Assembly (NCBI GenBank): GCA_016790635.1
Contig: JAEUOR010000034.1
Coordinates: 62,001 to 126,000, forward strand
Source of the DNA: Burkholderiales bacterium
GTDB lineage: Bacteria > Pseudomonadota > Gammaproteobacteria > Burkholderiales > JAEUOS01
DNA length: 64,000 nt
Direction of reading: 5' to 3'
Positions 28,277 through 37,674 of this stretch are shown here, piece after piece. The position numbers and the translations under genes were made by a program. Positions within the stretch are counted from its first letter, which is position 1. Every line of letters begins with the position of its first letter. The notes beneath the pieces were generated by a model. The model was not told the DNA's origin and searched no databases. It worked only from the letters and a program-made list of their open reading frames with translations.

Positions 28277-28696
28277 TCAGCGCGACAAATGCCCGCGCAT
28301 ATCCTCAGCGCGCGCCGGATCGAAAGCGCAGGCCCTGCGTTGCACCAGGTCCAAGTGCACCGCCTTCAAGGTTGTGCGTGCCGCAACGGCCTGCATTTCG
28401 ATGTCCTTCATCACATGTTCGAAGACGATCAGCTTTTCGCGCACCTCGATCAGGCGTGAACTCACCTCGATCACCGCTCCGGCTGGCAGCTCACGTTCAT
28501 AGACGATGTGTTGATCCACCGCCGCCATGCCGCGCCCCGCTTCCGCCAGCCGCGCGCGCGTGAGGCCAACGTGATGAAACAGGTTCCAGGTCGCCTCGTC
28601 GAACTTGCCGGCATAGTGCATCACGTTCATGTGCCCCATATGGTCGCAATGCCACGGGTAGACGGCGCCCCGATACGTAGGGAAGGAATCGGTCAT
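28277..28696 (-). CDS. Acyl-CoA thioesterase, 4-hydroxybenzoyl-CoA thioesterase family
   Basis: A 139-residue hotdog-fold thioesterase. The family catalytic segment is CDHMGHMNVMHYAG with D18. YERELPAGAVIEVSSRLIEV forms the long central strand. AAAGGA precedes the ATG by about six bases. It is the last gene of a three-gene minus-strand unit with a flavin monooxygenase and an alpha/beta hydrolase, starting 15 bases after the monooxygenase stop. It probably hydrolyses an aromatic or carboxylic acyl-CoA; the exact substrate is not visible. Confidence 0.85.
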   Translation of the reverse strand: MTDSFPTYRGAVYPWHCDHMGHMNVMHYAGKFDEATWNLFHHVGLTRARLAEAGRGMAAVDQHIVYERELPAGAVIEVSSRLIEVREKLIVFEHVMKDIEMQAVAARTTLKAVHLDLVQRRACAFDPARAEDMRGHLSR

Positions 28697-28711
28697 GGTT
28701 GTCCTTTCCGG

Positions 28712-29989
28712 TCACGGGGATCGTGTCCACGGCAGCCCAAGGCATGGGTGCGGGTCACCGCCCGCGGGTTGCCGCGCTTGCGCTGCGCCGTTCGCGAGGC
28801 CGGGCACGACCCCTGCCTCCTGCCTGCTGAGGCCAGAGAGGTTCATGACCAGGCGCCGGCGCATCGGCGGCAATGCGCCGATGATGCGAAACACCAGATT
28901 GCGCAACCCGCGCGCCGCAGGCGGCTTGAGCATTGCCGCCGCCGTCAGCCTCCCGGCCAGGGCAAGCACCTTCTTGGCTGCGGGGCGACGCAAGGCCTCG
29001 TATTCATCGAGGTACGCATCCACTTGGCGCCCGGCGAGCACCTCGACCAGCATGCTCCCGAGGACGTAGGCATCGACCAGGCCCGTGTTCATGCCCTGCC
29101 CGCCCGCAGGGCTGTGGACATGGGCGGCATCGCCGATCAGGAAGGCGCGCCCTGCGCGGTAACGGTCTGCCACCCGGTGGTGCAGGCGGAATCGCGAGCT
29201 CCAGTGCACCCGCGGCACGCGACAGGTCCCCGTCGCCGGTCCGCGTGAATTGAGGATCGCCTCGATGTCTCCTGCCTGCGGATGCTCCGGCGCATCGGCC
29301 AGGCTTGCCACGACCCGGAACCGTCCGCCCGGCAAGGGTGCGACCACGACCGGCCCGGGCGGAGAGAAGAACAAGTTGACCTCGGTTTGACCGAGCGGCC
29401 ACTCGAGATCGATATCCGCGAGGACGAACATTGCCTCGTAGGTCGACCCCGTAAAACCGATGCCGACAGCCTCGCGAACGGCGCTTTTCATCCCGTCCGC
29501 GCCGATCACATACCTGGAACGAACGCGCAATTCCCTGTCTGGTGATGCCAATTGTGCTTCGACCCCGTCAGGCCCTTGCTGCAGTGCGACCAGGGAGGTA
29601 CCCCAGCGAATCTCGCCGCCTTGTTCGGCCAAAGCCTGTCTGAGAATCGCCTCGGTACGGTCCTGCGGAATCATGAGCAGGCACGCATTCGACGTCGGCA
29701 GGCGATCGAACTTGAGTCGCGTCAGAGTCGCATCGCCATCGCGGACGCAAAAGCTGTCAAGGCGCAAGCCTTCACGGACGAGTCGCCCGGAGACGTCTAT
29801 TCTGTCAAGCACGTCTAGGGTATGCGCGTGCATCACGGCAGCACGCGAGGTGTTCTGCCCTGCCGCGAGCCGCTCCACGACGAGCGGCTTGAAACCGCCT
29901 CGGCACAACAGGTTCGCCAACACGAGACCGGTCGGCCCTGCGCCCACCACCAGCACATCGACATCGATGATCGGCAATGCATCGCTCAT
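28712..29989 (-). CDS. FAD-dependent aromatic monooxygenase (PheA/TfdB group)
   Basis: A 425-residue single-component flavoprotein hydroxylase. The FAD motifs are VVGAGPTGLVLANLL near residues 14-28, the YVIGADGMKSAVR (DG) motif, and GDAAHVHSPAGGQGMNTGL (GD motif, about residues 285-303). It has no C-terminal thioredoxin-like domain, so it is shorter than phenol hydroxylase. These enzymes use NAD(P)H and O2 to hydroxylate phenolic or polyketide-like rings. Its ATG overlaps the stop of the upstream hydrolase by four bases. The adjacent hydrolase and thioesterase suggest a short aromatic degradation route. Confidence 0.88.
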   Translation of the reverse strand: MSDALPIIDVDVLVVGAGPTGLVLANLLCRGGFKPLVVERLAAGQNTSRAAVMHAHTLDVLDRIDVSGRLVREGLRLDSFCVRDGDATLTRLKFDRLPTSNACLLMIPQDRTEAILRQALAEQGGEIRWGTSLVALQQGPDGVEAQLASPDRELRVRSRYVIGADGMKSAVREAVGIGFTGSTYEAMFVLADIDLEWPLGQTEVNLFFSPPGPVVVAPLPGGRFRVVASLADAPEHPQAGDIEAILNSRGPATGTCRVPRVHWSSRFRLHHRVADRYRAGRAFLIGDAAHVHSPAGGQGMNTGLVDAYVLGSMLVEVLAGRQVDAYLDEYEALRRPAAKKVLALAGRLTAAAMLKPPAARGLRNLVFRIIGALPPMRRRLVMNLSGLSRQEAGVVPGLANGAAQARQPAGGDPHPCLGLPWTRSP

Positions 29990-30930
29990 TGGAGACTCTC
30001 TTTGAAATCACGCAGGCAATCCTGGGCCGCCGCGCGGACGATTGATAAGTGGCCTTCTCCGCGATACGTCTTCATGCGCCCCGATTCGAGGCGACCGACG
30101 AGGTAGTTCGCCATCGCGAAAGTAACGTGTCGATCCAGGTCGCCCTGGTAAAGATGCACCGCGCCGCGGATGTCGGCGCAGTCGAAGCCGCGCGGCAGGG
30201 CGATCAACCGCGCCTCCGCAAGCGGGCCGCCGATGCCCTGGCGGTAGGCCTCGACAAAGGATTCGATCAGCGCGGATCGCATGTGCGGCTCCTGCGCCAG
30301 CATCCTCCGGTCGGGCTCGGCAAGCAGGACTGCCAGCGTCGCCATGGCCTTCTCGGGAGCAAGCCGGAACATCAGCGCGTCCGCGAGCAGCATGGGAGCG
30401 GCCAGCCAGCGATTGACACGCGCGAGCGCGAACATGGCCCTTAGCACCGGCAGCTGGCCAGCCCGGAGGTGCGGCAGCTCCATGGGCCCCATTCCGGCGA
30501 TCAAGCCGACGTAGTGCAAGCGCATACCCATTCGGTGCGCGCAGGCCAGTGCATAGGCACCGCCGCAGGAAATGCCCAGCATGCCGAAGTCCTGATCGCC
30601 GAGATGATCGGCCAGGGCGGCGACGTCGCGCGGCCAATCCAGCACAGCGCGATCGGGCGCCGGCGTGGAGGCGCCGAAGCCCGGGCGATCGACGCCGACC
30701 AGGCGCACCCCTGAGCGCCGCGCCGGTTCCTCGAGCAGGCGCGCCTGCAGGCGGCTGCCCGGAAAGCCGTGCATGACGTACAGCGGGTCGCCGCGCGGGT
30801 CGCCGTACTCCTGCCATGCCAGACAGCGGCCATCGGCCAAGCGCAAGAGCCGGGCCGGCTCACCCGCCTCCTCCGCGCGCGGGACGTGAGTCACAGCCGG
30901 CAATTGCAGCCCGGCGGGTAGCGTTTTCAT
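29986..30930 (-). CDS. Alpha/beta hydrolase
   Basis: A 314-residue hydrolase, cytoplasmic by its lack of signal peptide. An oxyanion region is YVMHGFPGSRLQA; the nucleophile elbow is GISCGGAYAL; a late GEGHLS supplies histidine. It begins the operon divergent from the LysR gene and shares its stop with the monooxygenase start. Ring-cleavage C-C hydrolases and epoxide hydrolases have similar layouts. No clear Shine-Dalgarno precedes its ATG. Confidence 0.82.
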   Translation of the reverse strand: MKTLPAGLQLPAVTHVPRAEEAGEPARLLRLADGRCLAWQEYGDPRGDPLYVMHGFPGSRLQARLLEEPARRSGVRLVGVDRPGFGASTPAPDRAVLDWPRDVAALADHLGDQDFGMLGISCGGAYALACAHRMGMRLHYVGLIAGMGPMELPHLRAGQLPVLRAMFALARVNRWLAAPMLLADALMFRLAPEKAMATLAVLLAEPDRRMLAQEPHMRSALIESFVEAYRQGIGGPLAEARLIALPRGFDCADIRGAVHLYQGDLDRHVTFAMANYLVGRLESGRMKTYRGEGHLSIVRAAAQDCLRDFKESLQ

Positions 30931-31024
30931 GGTCTGTGCCTATGCAAAGTCGATCGGATGCGCCATTTTTGAACGGGCTTGTGTATTATGGAAGTGCATT
31001 GTTTTTATCTTTACTATTTACGTC

Positions 31025-32041
31025 ATGCATTTCAAGAGAATCGACCTCAACCTCGTTCCGGTGTTCGACGCGCTGATGCGCGAACGCAATGTCACGCGTG
31101 CCGCGCAGCGTCTGTTCCTGTCGCAGCCGGCCGTCAGCCATGCCCTAGCCCGTCTGCGGACTTCTCTCGCAGATCCCTTGTTCGTGCGCGATGGTCGCGA
31201 CATGGTCCCTACGCCCCGCGCGATCGAGCTGGCGGCCGTCCTCGGTCCCCTGCTACAGGGTTTCGACGTGGCGCTGCGCAGCGAGTTCTCGCCGGCCACC
31301 ATCTCACAGACTTTCCGGCTGGCATTGCCGGACATCGCAGAACTGGTGCTCGCGCCACGCCTGATTCCCATCCTCCGCCGCGAAGCACCGCAGGCGAAGA
31401 TCGCCTTCGTGGAGCTGGACCTCGATCACTTTCAGGACCAGCTGGCGCGCGGCGACCTGGACGCGGCGATCCTGCCATCGATCCCGCTGCGACCGATGTT
31501 CCATCGCCGCACCGTGGCACGTGAAGCTGGTGTCGTGGGTCTGGTACGTCCCGGGCACCCGGACGCGTCAGCACCGCTTACCGCAGCGCACTTCAGGCGA
31601 ATGCCGCGCCTGGCCGTAACCTTAAGCGGCAAGCGGGTAGCCAGTCCGGTCGAGGAGAGCTCGCGACTCGAACGTCAGTTCGGTGAAGTACAGGTATCGA
31701 CCGCGCACATGATCGCGACCGCGGCAACACTATTGCACTCCGACCTGATCCTGGTGCTTGGCGAACTCGCGGGCCGGACTCTGGCGGCAATATTCGGCCT
31801 CAAGGTTCTGCAACTGCCAATCAAGATGCCCGCAGTCGATTCCATGCTGGCCTGGCACGAACGCACGCACCGAGACCTGGCGCAACGATGGCTCCGCGAC
31901 GCCGTCATACGCGCCTTATCCGAATTCACTCAAGAGATAATCCAACCGCCGCCAATGGCCAGGCAAGCGGGCGCTCGTCACCGGCGATCGCCGGTCCCCG
32001 CGGCGTCGGCCCGCCCGCCTGCCGCCAAGCCCCGCCTCTAG
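31025..32041 (+). CDS. LysR-family transcriptional regulator
   Basis: A 338-residue regulator with an N-terminal winged helix of the NodD-like kind: [24 protein letters not shown], read in two blocks, then [16 protein letters not shown]. An effector-binding domain fills about residues 95-300. The last 30 residues are Pro/Arg/Ala-rich and poorly conserved. The start at MHFKRIDLN matches LysR N-termini. It is divergent from the hydrolase/monooxygenase/thioesterase operon, whose control it presumably exerts from the AT-rich 30931-31024 region. Its stop codon shares CTAG with the convergent ybiT stop. Confidence 0.9.
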   Translation: MHFKRIDLNLVPVFDALMRERNVTRAAQRLFLSQPAVSHALARLRTSLADPLFVRDGRDMVPTPRAIELAAVLGPLLQGFDVALRSEFSPATISQTFRLALPDIAELVLAPRLIPILRREAPQAKIAFVELDLDHFQDQLARGDLDAAILPSIPLRPMFHRRTVAREAGVVGLVRPGHPDASAPLTAAHFRRMPRLAVTLSGKRVASPVEESSRLERQFGEVQVSTAHMIATAATLLHSDLILVLGELAGRTLAAIFGLKVLQLPIKMPAVDSMLAWHERTHRDLAQRWLRDAVIRALSEFTQEIIQPPPMARQAGARHRRSPVPAASARPPAAKPRL

Positions 32042-33642
32042 ACTTCGATGCCCTGCGAATGCAGGTAGTCGTCGTAGTTGCCGTGGAAGTCGACGATCTC
32101 GCCGCCGGCCTTGACCTCGATGATGCGATTGGCGAGTGCCCCCACGAACTCGCGGTCGTGCGAGACGAAGATCAGCGTGCCAGGATACTTCTCCAGGCCG
32201 ATCTGCAGGGACTCGATGGACTCCATGTCCATGTGGTTGGTCGGCTCGTCCAGGAGCATGATGTTGGGCAGGGTCAGCATCAGCTTGCCGTACAGCATGC
32301 GGTTCTTTTCTCCGCCGGAGAGCACTTTGACCGACTTCTTGCCGTCATCTCCAGTGAAGAGCAGCCGACCCAGGGTTGCGCGCACGATCTGGTCGTCATC
32401 GTCCGGCCCCTTCCAGTGGCTCATCCAGGTGGCCAGGTCCATGTCGCGCTCGAACTCGGCGGCCGGGTCCTGCGGCATGTAGCCGGTCTTGGCGTTCTCG
32501 GCCCACTTGAGGCTGCCGCGCGTGAGCTTCAACTCACCGGCCAGGCAGCGCATGAGCGTGGTCTTGCCGACGCCGTTGGCGCCGATGACGGCGACGCGTT
32601 CGGCCGCGTCGATCGAAAAGCTGGCTTTTCTTAGTACCGGCGCGGCAGCGCCCGGGTAGGTGAACGAGAGGTCCTCGACCACCAGCGCCTGGCGGAAGAG
32701 CTTCTTGGACTCGTCGAAGCGGATATAAGGATTCTGCCGCGACGAGGGCTTCATGTCCTCGACCTTGATCTTCTCGATCTGCTTGGCGCGCGAGGTTGCC
32801 TGTCGCGCCTTGGACTTGTTGGCCGAGAAGCGGCGCACGAATTCCTGCAGTTCGGCAATGCGCTCCTTGGTGCGGGCATTGGCTGCGGCCTGCAATGCAC
32901 GCGCCTGCGTGGCGGCCAGCATGAAGTCGTCGTAGTTGCCCGGGTAGACCTTGATCTGGCCGTAGTCCAGGTCGGCCATGTGGGTGCAGACCTGGTTCAG
33001 GAAATGCCGGTCGTGGCTGATGATGATCATGGTGCTGTCGTAGGCGTTCAGCACCTCCTCCAGCCAGCGGATCGAGTTGATGTCCAGGTTGTTGGTCGGT
33101 TCGTCCAGGAGCAGCACGTCGGGCTTGGAGAACAAGGCCTGCGCCAGCAGCACGCGCAGCTTCCAGCCGGGTGCCACGGCGCGCATCGGTCCTTGGTGCA
33201 ACTCGGCCTCGACCCCGGCGCCCAAGAGCAGGCTGGCGGCGCGCGCCTCGGCGTCGTAGCCGCCGTATTCGGCGTACTTGGCCTCGAGTTCGGCGGCGTG
33301 CATGTAATCCTCCTCGCTCGCCTCCGGATTGGCGTAGATCGCGTCGCGCTCGGTCATCGCCGCCCACATCTCGGCGTGCCCCTGCATGACGACATCCAGC
33401 ACACGCTGATCCTCGAAGGCGAACTGGTCCTGCTTGAGTTTGCCCAGGCGGCGGCCGGATTCGAGCATGACCTCGCCGGCGCTCTGTTCGAGGTCGCCGC
33501 CCAGGATCTTCATGAAGGTCGATTTGCCGCACCCGTTGGCGCCGATCAGGCCGTAGCGGTTGCCGTCGCCGAACTTGATGCTGACGTTCTCGAACAGCGG
33601 TTTGGCGCCGAACTGGATGGCAATATTGGCGGTGGCTAACAT
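32038..33642 (-). CDS. ybiT: ABC-F ribosome-associated ATPase YbiT
   Basis: A 534-residue ABC-F protein with two ATPase domains. Domain 1 has Walker [10 protein letters not shown] and an unusual signature [16 protein letters not shown] instead of LSGG, which matches E. coli YbiT. Domain 2 has [18 protein letters not shown] and [10 protein letters not shown]. The charged linker between them (about 240-320) carries the P-site tRNA interaction motif of the family. ABC-F proteins resolve ribosome stalling. It has no membrane segments. It ends the minus-strand operon and its start overlaps the acetyltransferase stop by one base (TGATG). Confidence 0.93.
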   Translation of the reverse strand: MLATANIAIQFGAKPLFENVSIKFGDGNRYGLIGANGCGKSTFMKILGGDLEQSAGEVMLESGRRLGKLKQDQFAFEDQRVLDVVMQGHAEMWAAMTERDAIYANPEASEEDYMHAAELEAKYAEYGGYDAEARAASLLLGAGVEAELHQGPMRAVAPGWKLRVLLAQALFSKPDVLLLDEPTNNLDINSIRWLEEVLNAYDSTMIIISHDRHFLNQVCTHMADLDYGQIKVYPGNYDDFMLAATQARALQAAANARTKERIAELQEFVRRFSANKSKARQATSRAKQIEKIKVEDMKPSSRQNPYIRFDESKKLFRQALVVEDLSFTYPGAAAPVLRKASFSIDAAERVAVIGANGVGKTTLMRCLAGELKLTRGSLKWAENAKTGYMPQDPAAEFERDMDLATWMSHWKGPDDDDQIVRATLGRLLFTGDDGKKSVKVLSGGEKNRMLYGKLMLTLPNIMLLDEPTNHMDMESIESLQIGLEKYPGTLIFVSHDREFVGALANRIIEVKAGGEIVDFHGNYDDYLHSQGIEV

Positions 33643-34193
33643 CAGCGGCTTCCGTTGTCGCGCTCGGCGGGGGGTGTCTTGGCTCCCTCGCCGATGGAGC
33701 GTTGCATGATGACGCTGTCGACCCAGCGCCCGAATTTGTAACCCACAGCCTTCAAGGTGCCGGTGCGCTTGAATCCGCAGGCGGCGTGCAGCGCGATCGA
33801 GCCGCGATTGGCCGAATCGCCGATGATGGCGATCATTTGCCGGCAGCCGGCTTTTTCAGAGGCCGGGATCAGCGCTTCAAGCAGTGCGCGGCCGATGCCC
33901 TGGCCGGCATGATCACGATGCACGTAGACCGAGTCCTCGAGGGTGTGGCGATACGCCGGACGCGTGCGGTACAGGCTGGCGTAGGCGTAGCCGACGACGC
34001 GGCCGCCCTGCTCGGCCACCAGATACGGAAAGCCGCGGCCGATGACATCGGCGCGGCGCTTGGCCATTTCATCGACCGAGGGCGCCAGGAGTTCGAACGA
34101 GGCCAAGCCGTTCAAGACGTGATAACCGTAGATCTCGGCGATCACGGCGATGTCGGCGGCCTTGGAAGGACGGATCAGTACTTGCGAGGTCAT
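33642..34193 (-). CDS. GNAT-family N-acetyltransferase (phosphinothricin acetyltransferase-like)
   Basis: A 183-residue acetyltransferase. It opens [21 protein letters not shown]. The acetyl-CoA-binding pyrophosphate loop is [18 protein letters not shown], after a SVYVHRD strand. The C-terminal [18 protein letters not shown] is characteristic of the phosphinothricin/methionine sulfone acetyltransferase (MnaT/PAT) group. Substrates are probably amino acid analogues. ATG 34193 gives the standard family N-terminus; the open frame further upstream is a shadow of trpS. Its stop touches the ybiT start. Confidence 0.88.
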   Translation of the reverse strand: MTSQVLIRPSKAADIAVIAEIYGYHVLNGLASFELLAPSVDEMAKRRADVIGRGFPYLVAEQGGRVVGYAYASLYRTRPAYRHTLEDSVYVHRDHAGQGIGRALLEALIPASEKAGCRQMIAIIGDSANRGSIALHAACGFKRTGTLKAVGYKFGRWVDSVIMQRSIGEGAKTPPAERDNGSR

Positions 34194-34249
34194 ATCGAAT
34201 GCAGCAGGAAAGCCCGGACCGGGGTTGACCGGCCGCGCAGCGCCTCGCC

Positions 34250-35452
34250 CTAGTCGTGGCCCAGGCCCATCGCGGCGCGCACGTCGTGCATGGTCTCCTC
34301 GGCCAGGCGCGCGGCCTTCTGGCAGCCATCCTCGAGGATATCGGTGACCAGCTTCGGATCGTCGATGTACTTTTGTGCACGCTCCAGCATGGGGCCCTGC
34401 TCGCGCAACACTCCGTCGATGACCGGCTGCTTGCATTCCAGGCAACCGATGCCCGCGCTGGTGCAGCCATTCCTCACCCAGGTCCGCGTCGCATCGTCGG
34501 AATAGACGCGGTGCAACTCCCATACCGGACACTTGTCGGGATTCCCCGGGTCGGTGCGCCGCACACGCGCCGGATCGGTGGGCATGGTGCGGACCTTTTT
34601 CTCGACCGACTTGGCGTCCTCACGCAGCGCGATCGTGTTGCCGTAGGACTTGGACATCTTCTGCCCGTCCAGGCCAGGCATGCGCGAAGCTTCGGTCAGG
34701 AGCGCCTGCGGCTCGACCAGGATGATCTTGCCGCCACCCTCCAGGTAGCCGAACAACCGCTCGCGATCCTGCGCCGACAGGCTCTGCGCCGCGGCCAGGA
34801 GTTCGCGCCCCGCGACAAGCGCCTCTGGATCGCCCTGTTCCTGGTAACGGTCGCGCAACTCGCGATAGGCGCGCGACTGCTTGCCGCCCAGCTTCTTGAC
34901 CGCCGCTTCGGCCTTCTCGGCATAGCCGGGTTCCTTGCCGTACAGGTGATTGAAGCGACGCGCGACTTCGCGCGTGAATTCGACGTGCGGCACCTGGTCC
35001 TCGCCCACCGGCACATGCTGGGCGCGGTAGATCAGGATGTCGGCGGCCTGCAACAGCGGGTAGCCGAGAAAGCCGTAGGTCGTCAAATCCTTCTCGGCGA
35101 GTTTCTCCTGCTGGTCCTTGTAGGTCGGCACGCGCTCCAGCCACGACAAGGGCGCCATCATGGACAGCATGAGGTGCAGTTCGGCATGCTGCGGAACGCG
35201 GCTTTGCACGAAAAGCGTCGCCTGCGAAGGATCGATGCCTGATGCCAGCCAGTCGATGACCATCTCGCGGGTGTTGTGGCCGATCGCCTGCACGTCATCG
35301 TAGTGCGTGGTCAGCGCGTGCAGGTCGGCGACGAAATAAAAGCAGGGATATTCGGCCTGCAGGCGCGCCCAATTCTTGAGCACGCCGTGGTAGTGGCCCA
35401 GGTGCAGCGCCCCGGTGGGACGCATGCCGGACAGAACGCGTTCGGCGAACAT
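34250..35452 (-). CDS. trpS: Tryptophanyl-tRNA synthetase
   Basis: A 400-residue class I synthetase charging tRNA-Trp. The HIGH-equivalent is ALHLGHYHGV near residues 15-24, and the KMSKS loop is QKMSKSYGNTI. The binding region GYPLLQAADILIYRA is complete. It has the insertion near residues 180-250 seen in beta- and gammaproteobacterial forms. It is downstream of the site-2 protease gene in the operon with rnm and yciO, an order frequently seen in Betaproteobacteria. Confidence 0.95.
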   Translation of the reverse strand: MFAERVLSGMRPTGALHLGHYHGVLKNWARLQAEYPCFYFVADLHALTTHYDDVQAIGHNTREMVIDWLASGIDPSQATLFVQSRVPQHAELHLMLSMMAPLSWLERVPTYKDQQEKLAEKDLTTYGFLGYPLLQAADILIYRAQHVPVGEDQVPHVEFTREVARRFNHLYGKEPGYAEKAEAAVKKLGGKQSRAYRELRDRYQEQGDPEALVAGRELLAAAQSLSAQDRERLFGYLEGGGKIILVEPQALLTEASRMPGLDGQKMSKSYGNTIALREDAKSVEKKVRTMPTDPARVRRTDPGNPDKCPVWELHRVYSDDATRTWVRNGCTSAGIGCLECKQPVIDGVLREQGPMLERAQKYIDDPKLVTDILEDGCQKAARLAEETMHDVRAAMGLGHD

Positions 35453-35470
35453 GGTTGGACGATATCCTGG

Positions 35471-36136
35471 CTAGAGGAACTGGATAAGCGGACGCAGCAG
35501 TACCGCCAACCCGAAGTTGAACGCCGCGAGCAGCGGCACCATCCAGTACTCGAGCAGGCGCGTCGCTGCCAGCGCCAGCACGATGAAAAACCCGAAGTTC
35601 TCGATGCGCGAAAGCATCACCGCCTGCGCATACGGCAGAACCGCGACCAGCATGCGCCCGCCATCCAAGGGCGGCAGCGGGAACAGATTGAGCGCAGCCA
35701 TGACGAAATTGACCAGCACCCCGGCCTGCGCCATGCCGATGAAGAAGGTCTCGTCGACGCCGGCAATGGCGAGAAAGGCTGCGAACAGCGCCCACATGAG
35801 CGCCATCAGGAGATTGGAAGCCGGCCCGGCAAATGCCACCCACAGCATGTCCTGCTTGGGACGCCGCAGGTTGCGGCTGTCGACCGGCACCGGCTTGGCG
35901 TAACCGAAGACGAAATTGCCGGAGGTCATGAAATAGAGCAGCAGGGGCATCGCGATGGTGCCGAACAGGTCCACGTGCCGCAGCGGGTTGAGCGACAGCC
36001 GCCCCATGACGGCGGCAGTGGAGTCACCAAAGTGGCGCGCCGCATAGCCGTGGGCCGCCTCGTGCAGGGTGATGGCCAGCAACACCGGGATCGCGTAGAT
36101 CGCGATGGTTTGTACGAGAGATGCTGACACGACCAT
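35471..36136 (-). CDS. Site-2 protease (M50) family membrane metalloprotease
   Basis: A 221-residue membrane protein of the compact rhomboid-like M50 group. The zinc motif HEAAH is at 25-29 in the first helix (LLAITLHEAAHG). The third ligand region is NLFPLPPLDGGRM in the C-terminal half. Six hydrophobic segments fit the family. The PDZ domain of RseP is absent, so it is not RseP. Substrate is unknown. ATG 36136 is chosen because the family N-terminus begins with the helix directly before HEAAH. It lies between yciO and trpS. Confidence 0.88.
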   Translation of the reverse strand: MVVSASLVQTIAIYAIPVLLAITLHEAAHGYAARHFGDSTAAVMGRLSLNPLRHVDLFGTIAMPLLLYFMTSGNFVFGYAKPVPVDSRNLRRPKQDMLWVAFAGPASNLLMALMWALFAAFLAIAGVDETFFIGMAQAGVLVNFVMAALNLFPLPPLDGGRMLVAVLPYAQAVMLSRIENFGFFIVLALAATRLLEYWMVPLLAAFNFGLAVLLRPLIQFL

Positions 36137-36143
36137 GATTTTA

Positions 36144-36779
36144 TCAAACGGGCATCGCCAGTCCGAGGCGCGCAAGGTCGCCCGCGCCCCTGCGCAGCAC
36201 GTTTGGTACCGGTCCGCTGAGGTCGATGACGCTGGTCGGCTCGAAGCCGCAGGCCCCGCCATCGAGGATCAGCTCGACCGCGTTGCCGAGTTGTTCGCGA
36301 ATGTCGTCGGGATCATTGAGCGGCTCCTCGACCTGCGGCAGGATCAGCGTGGTCGACAGCAGCGGCTCGCCCAGTTCTTCCAGGAGCGCCCGCGCGACCG
36401 CATGGTCGGGAACGCGCAGACCGATGGTGCGGCGGCGCGGATGCGCCAGGCGCCGCGGCACCTCACGACTGGCCTCGAGAATGAAGGTATAGGCACCCGG
36501 CGTGGCCGCCTTGAGCAGGCGGTACTGCGCATTGTCGACCTTGGCGAAGGTGGCGATCTCCGACAGGTCGCGGCAGGCGATCGTGAAATGATGCCGCTCG
36601 TCGACACCACGGATACGGCGCATCGTCAGGGCCGCGTCCTTGTCACCCAGATGACATCCGAGGGCATAGCAGGAGTCGGTCGGGTAGACGATCACGCCTC
36701 CGCGCCGCACGACGTCGGCGGCCAAGCGAATCGAACGCGCCTGCGGATGGGTCGGATGGACGACCAGTACTTGGGCCAT
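36144..36779 (-). CDS. yciO: YciO-type Sua5/YrdC-domain protein
   Basis: A 211-residue YrdC-fold protein. VIVYPTDSCYALGC, CRDLSEIATFAKVDN, PGAYTFILEASREVPRRL and KTIGLRVP-like RTIGLRVP match YciO more closely than TsaC. The TsaC/Sua5 family makes threonylcarbamoyl-AMP for tRNA t6A; YciO has weaker activity and an unclear role. The partner gene rnm lies 41 bases upstream on the same strand, as in E. coli. The ATG is 7 bases before nothing unusual; no signal peptide is present. Confidence 0.88.
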   Translation of the reverse strand: MAQVLVVHPTHPQARSIRLAADVVRRGGVIVYPTDSCYALGCHLGDKDAALTMRRIRGVDERHHFTIACRDLSEIATFAKVDNAQYRLLKAATPGAYTFILEASREVPRRLAHPRRRTIGLRVPDHAVARALLEELGEPLLSTTLILPQVEEPLNDPDDIREQLGNAVELILDGGACGFEPTSVIDLSGPVPNVLRRGAGDLARLGLAMPV

Positions 36780-36820
36780 GCTATCTGGCGCGGCGCGAAC
36801 CCGCGGCCGCGACTATGCTG

Positions 36821-37669
36821 TCAATTCCAGAGACTCCACACCGGAGTCAGGTCGGCAGGCAAGGCCGGCAGGGTGCCAGGGTCGACGCGGCTCTCGCCCG
36901 GCCCATGGTAATCCGAACCGCGCGAGGCCAGAAAGCCGTAACAACGGCAGGTCTCGGCGAAGTGGTTGTACTGGTCTGTCGTGTGGCTGCCGGTCATGAC
37001 CTCGATGGCGCGTCCGCCCAGGTCCTTGAATTCGCCGAAAAAGCGCGCCAGCGCCGCCGAGCCGAGCTTGTAGCGTCCGGGATGCGCGACGACCGCGACG
37101 CCGCCGGCGGCCTGGATCCAGGCCATCGCTTCGGTGAGGCTCGCCCAGTCGTGGGCGACGTAACCGGGCTTGCCTTCGGTCAGGTAGCGTGTAAAGGCCT
37201 GGTGCACCGAGCTGACCTTGCCCGCCTCTACAAGGTAGCGCGCAAAATGGGTGCGCGAGACCAGTTCCGGGTTGATCGCGTACTTGCGCGCACCCTCCAG
37301 GGCGCCTGCCACGCCCGCCACACCCAGATCGAAAGCGATGCGCTGCGCACGCCCCTCGCGGCCGGCGCGGATACCGGCCAGCCCGCGCATCAATTCGGGA
37401 TTTTCCGCGTCGATATTGAGGCCGACCACATGGATGGTCGTACCCTTGGACTGCGGGTCGGCGCGCCAGGTGACCGAAATCTCGACCCCGGGAATGAAGC
37501 GCATGCCCAGTTCCCGGGCCGCCGCGCCCGCCTCGGCGAGTCCGCCGGTGTCGTCGTGGTCGGTCAGGGCCCAGACATCCACGCCGCCGGCGCGCGCACG
37601 CGCGGCGACTTCCGCCGGCTTGAGCAAGCCGTCGGACGCGATCGAGTGCGAATGCAGATCGACGTTCAT
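36821..37669 (-). CDS. rnm: PHP-domain phosphoesterase, RNase AM (YciV/TrpH)
   Basis: A 282-residue PHP-domain protein of the YciV/RNase AM group. The metal ligands are DLHSHSIASDG at the start, LTDHDD, EISV, HPGRY and RGSDYHG near the C-terminus. The E. coli enzyme trims 5' ends of rRNA and hydrolyses 3',5'-nucleotide bisphosphate. The start at 37669 begins the MNVDLHSHS motif; the open frame upstream only shadows the hydrolase gene. It follows the hydrolase by five bases and precedes yciO, a conserved pairing. Confidence 0.9.
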   Translation of the reverse strand: MNVDLHSHSIASDGLLKPAEVAARARAGGVDVWALTDHDDTGGLAEAGAAARELGMRFIPGVEISVTWRADPQSKGTTIHVVGLNIDAENPELMRGLAGIRAGREGRAQRIAFDLGVAGVAGALEGARKYAINPELVSRTHFARYLVEAGKVSSVHQAFTRYLTEGKPGYVAHDWASLTEAMAWIQAAGGVAVVAHPGRYKLGSAALARFFGEFKDLGGRAIEVMTGSHTTDQYNHFAETCRCYGFLASRGSDYHGPGESRVDPGTLPALPADLTPVWSLWN

Positions 37670-37674
37670 ATGTC

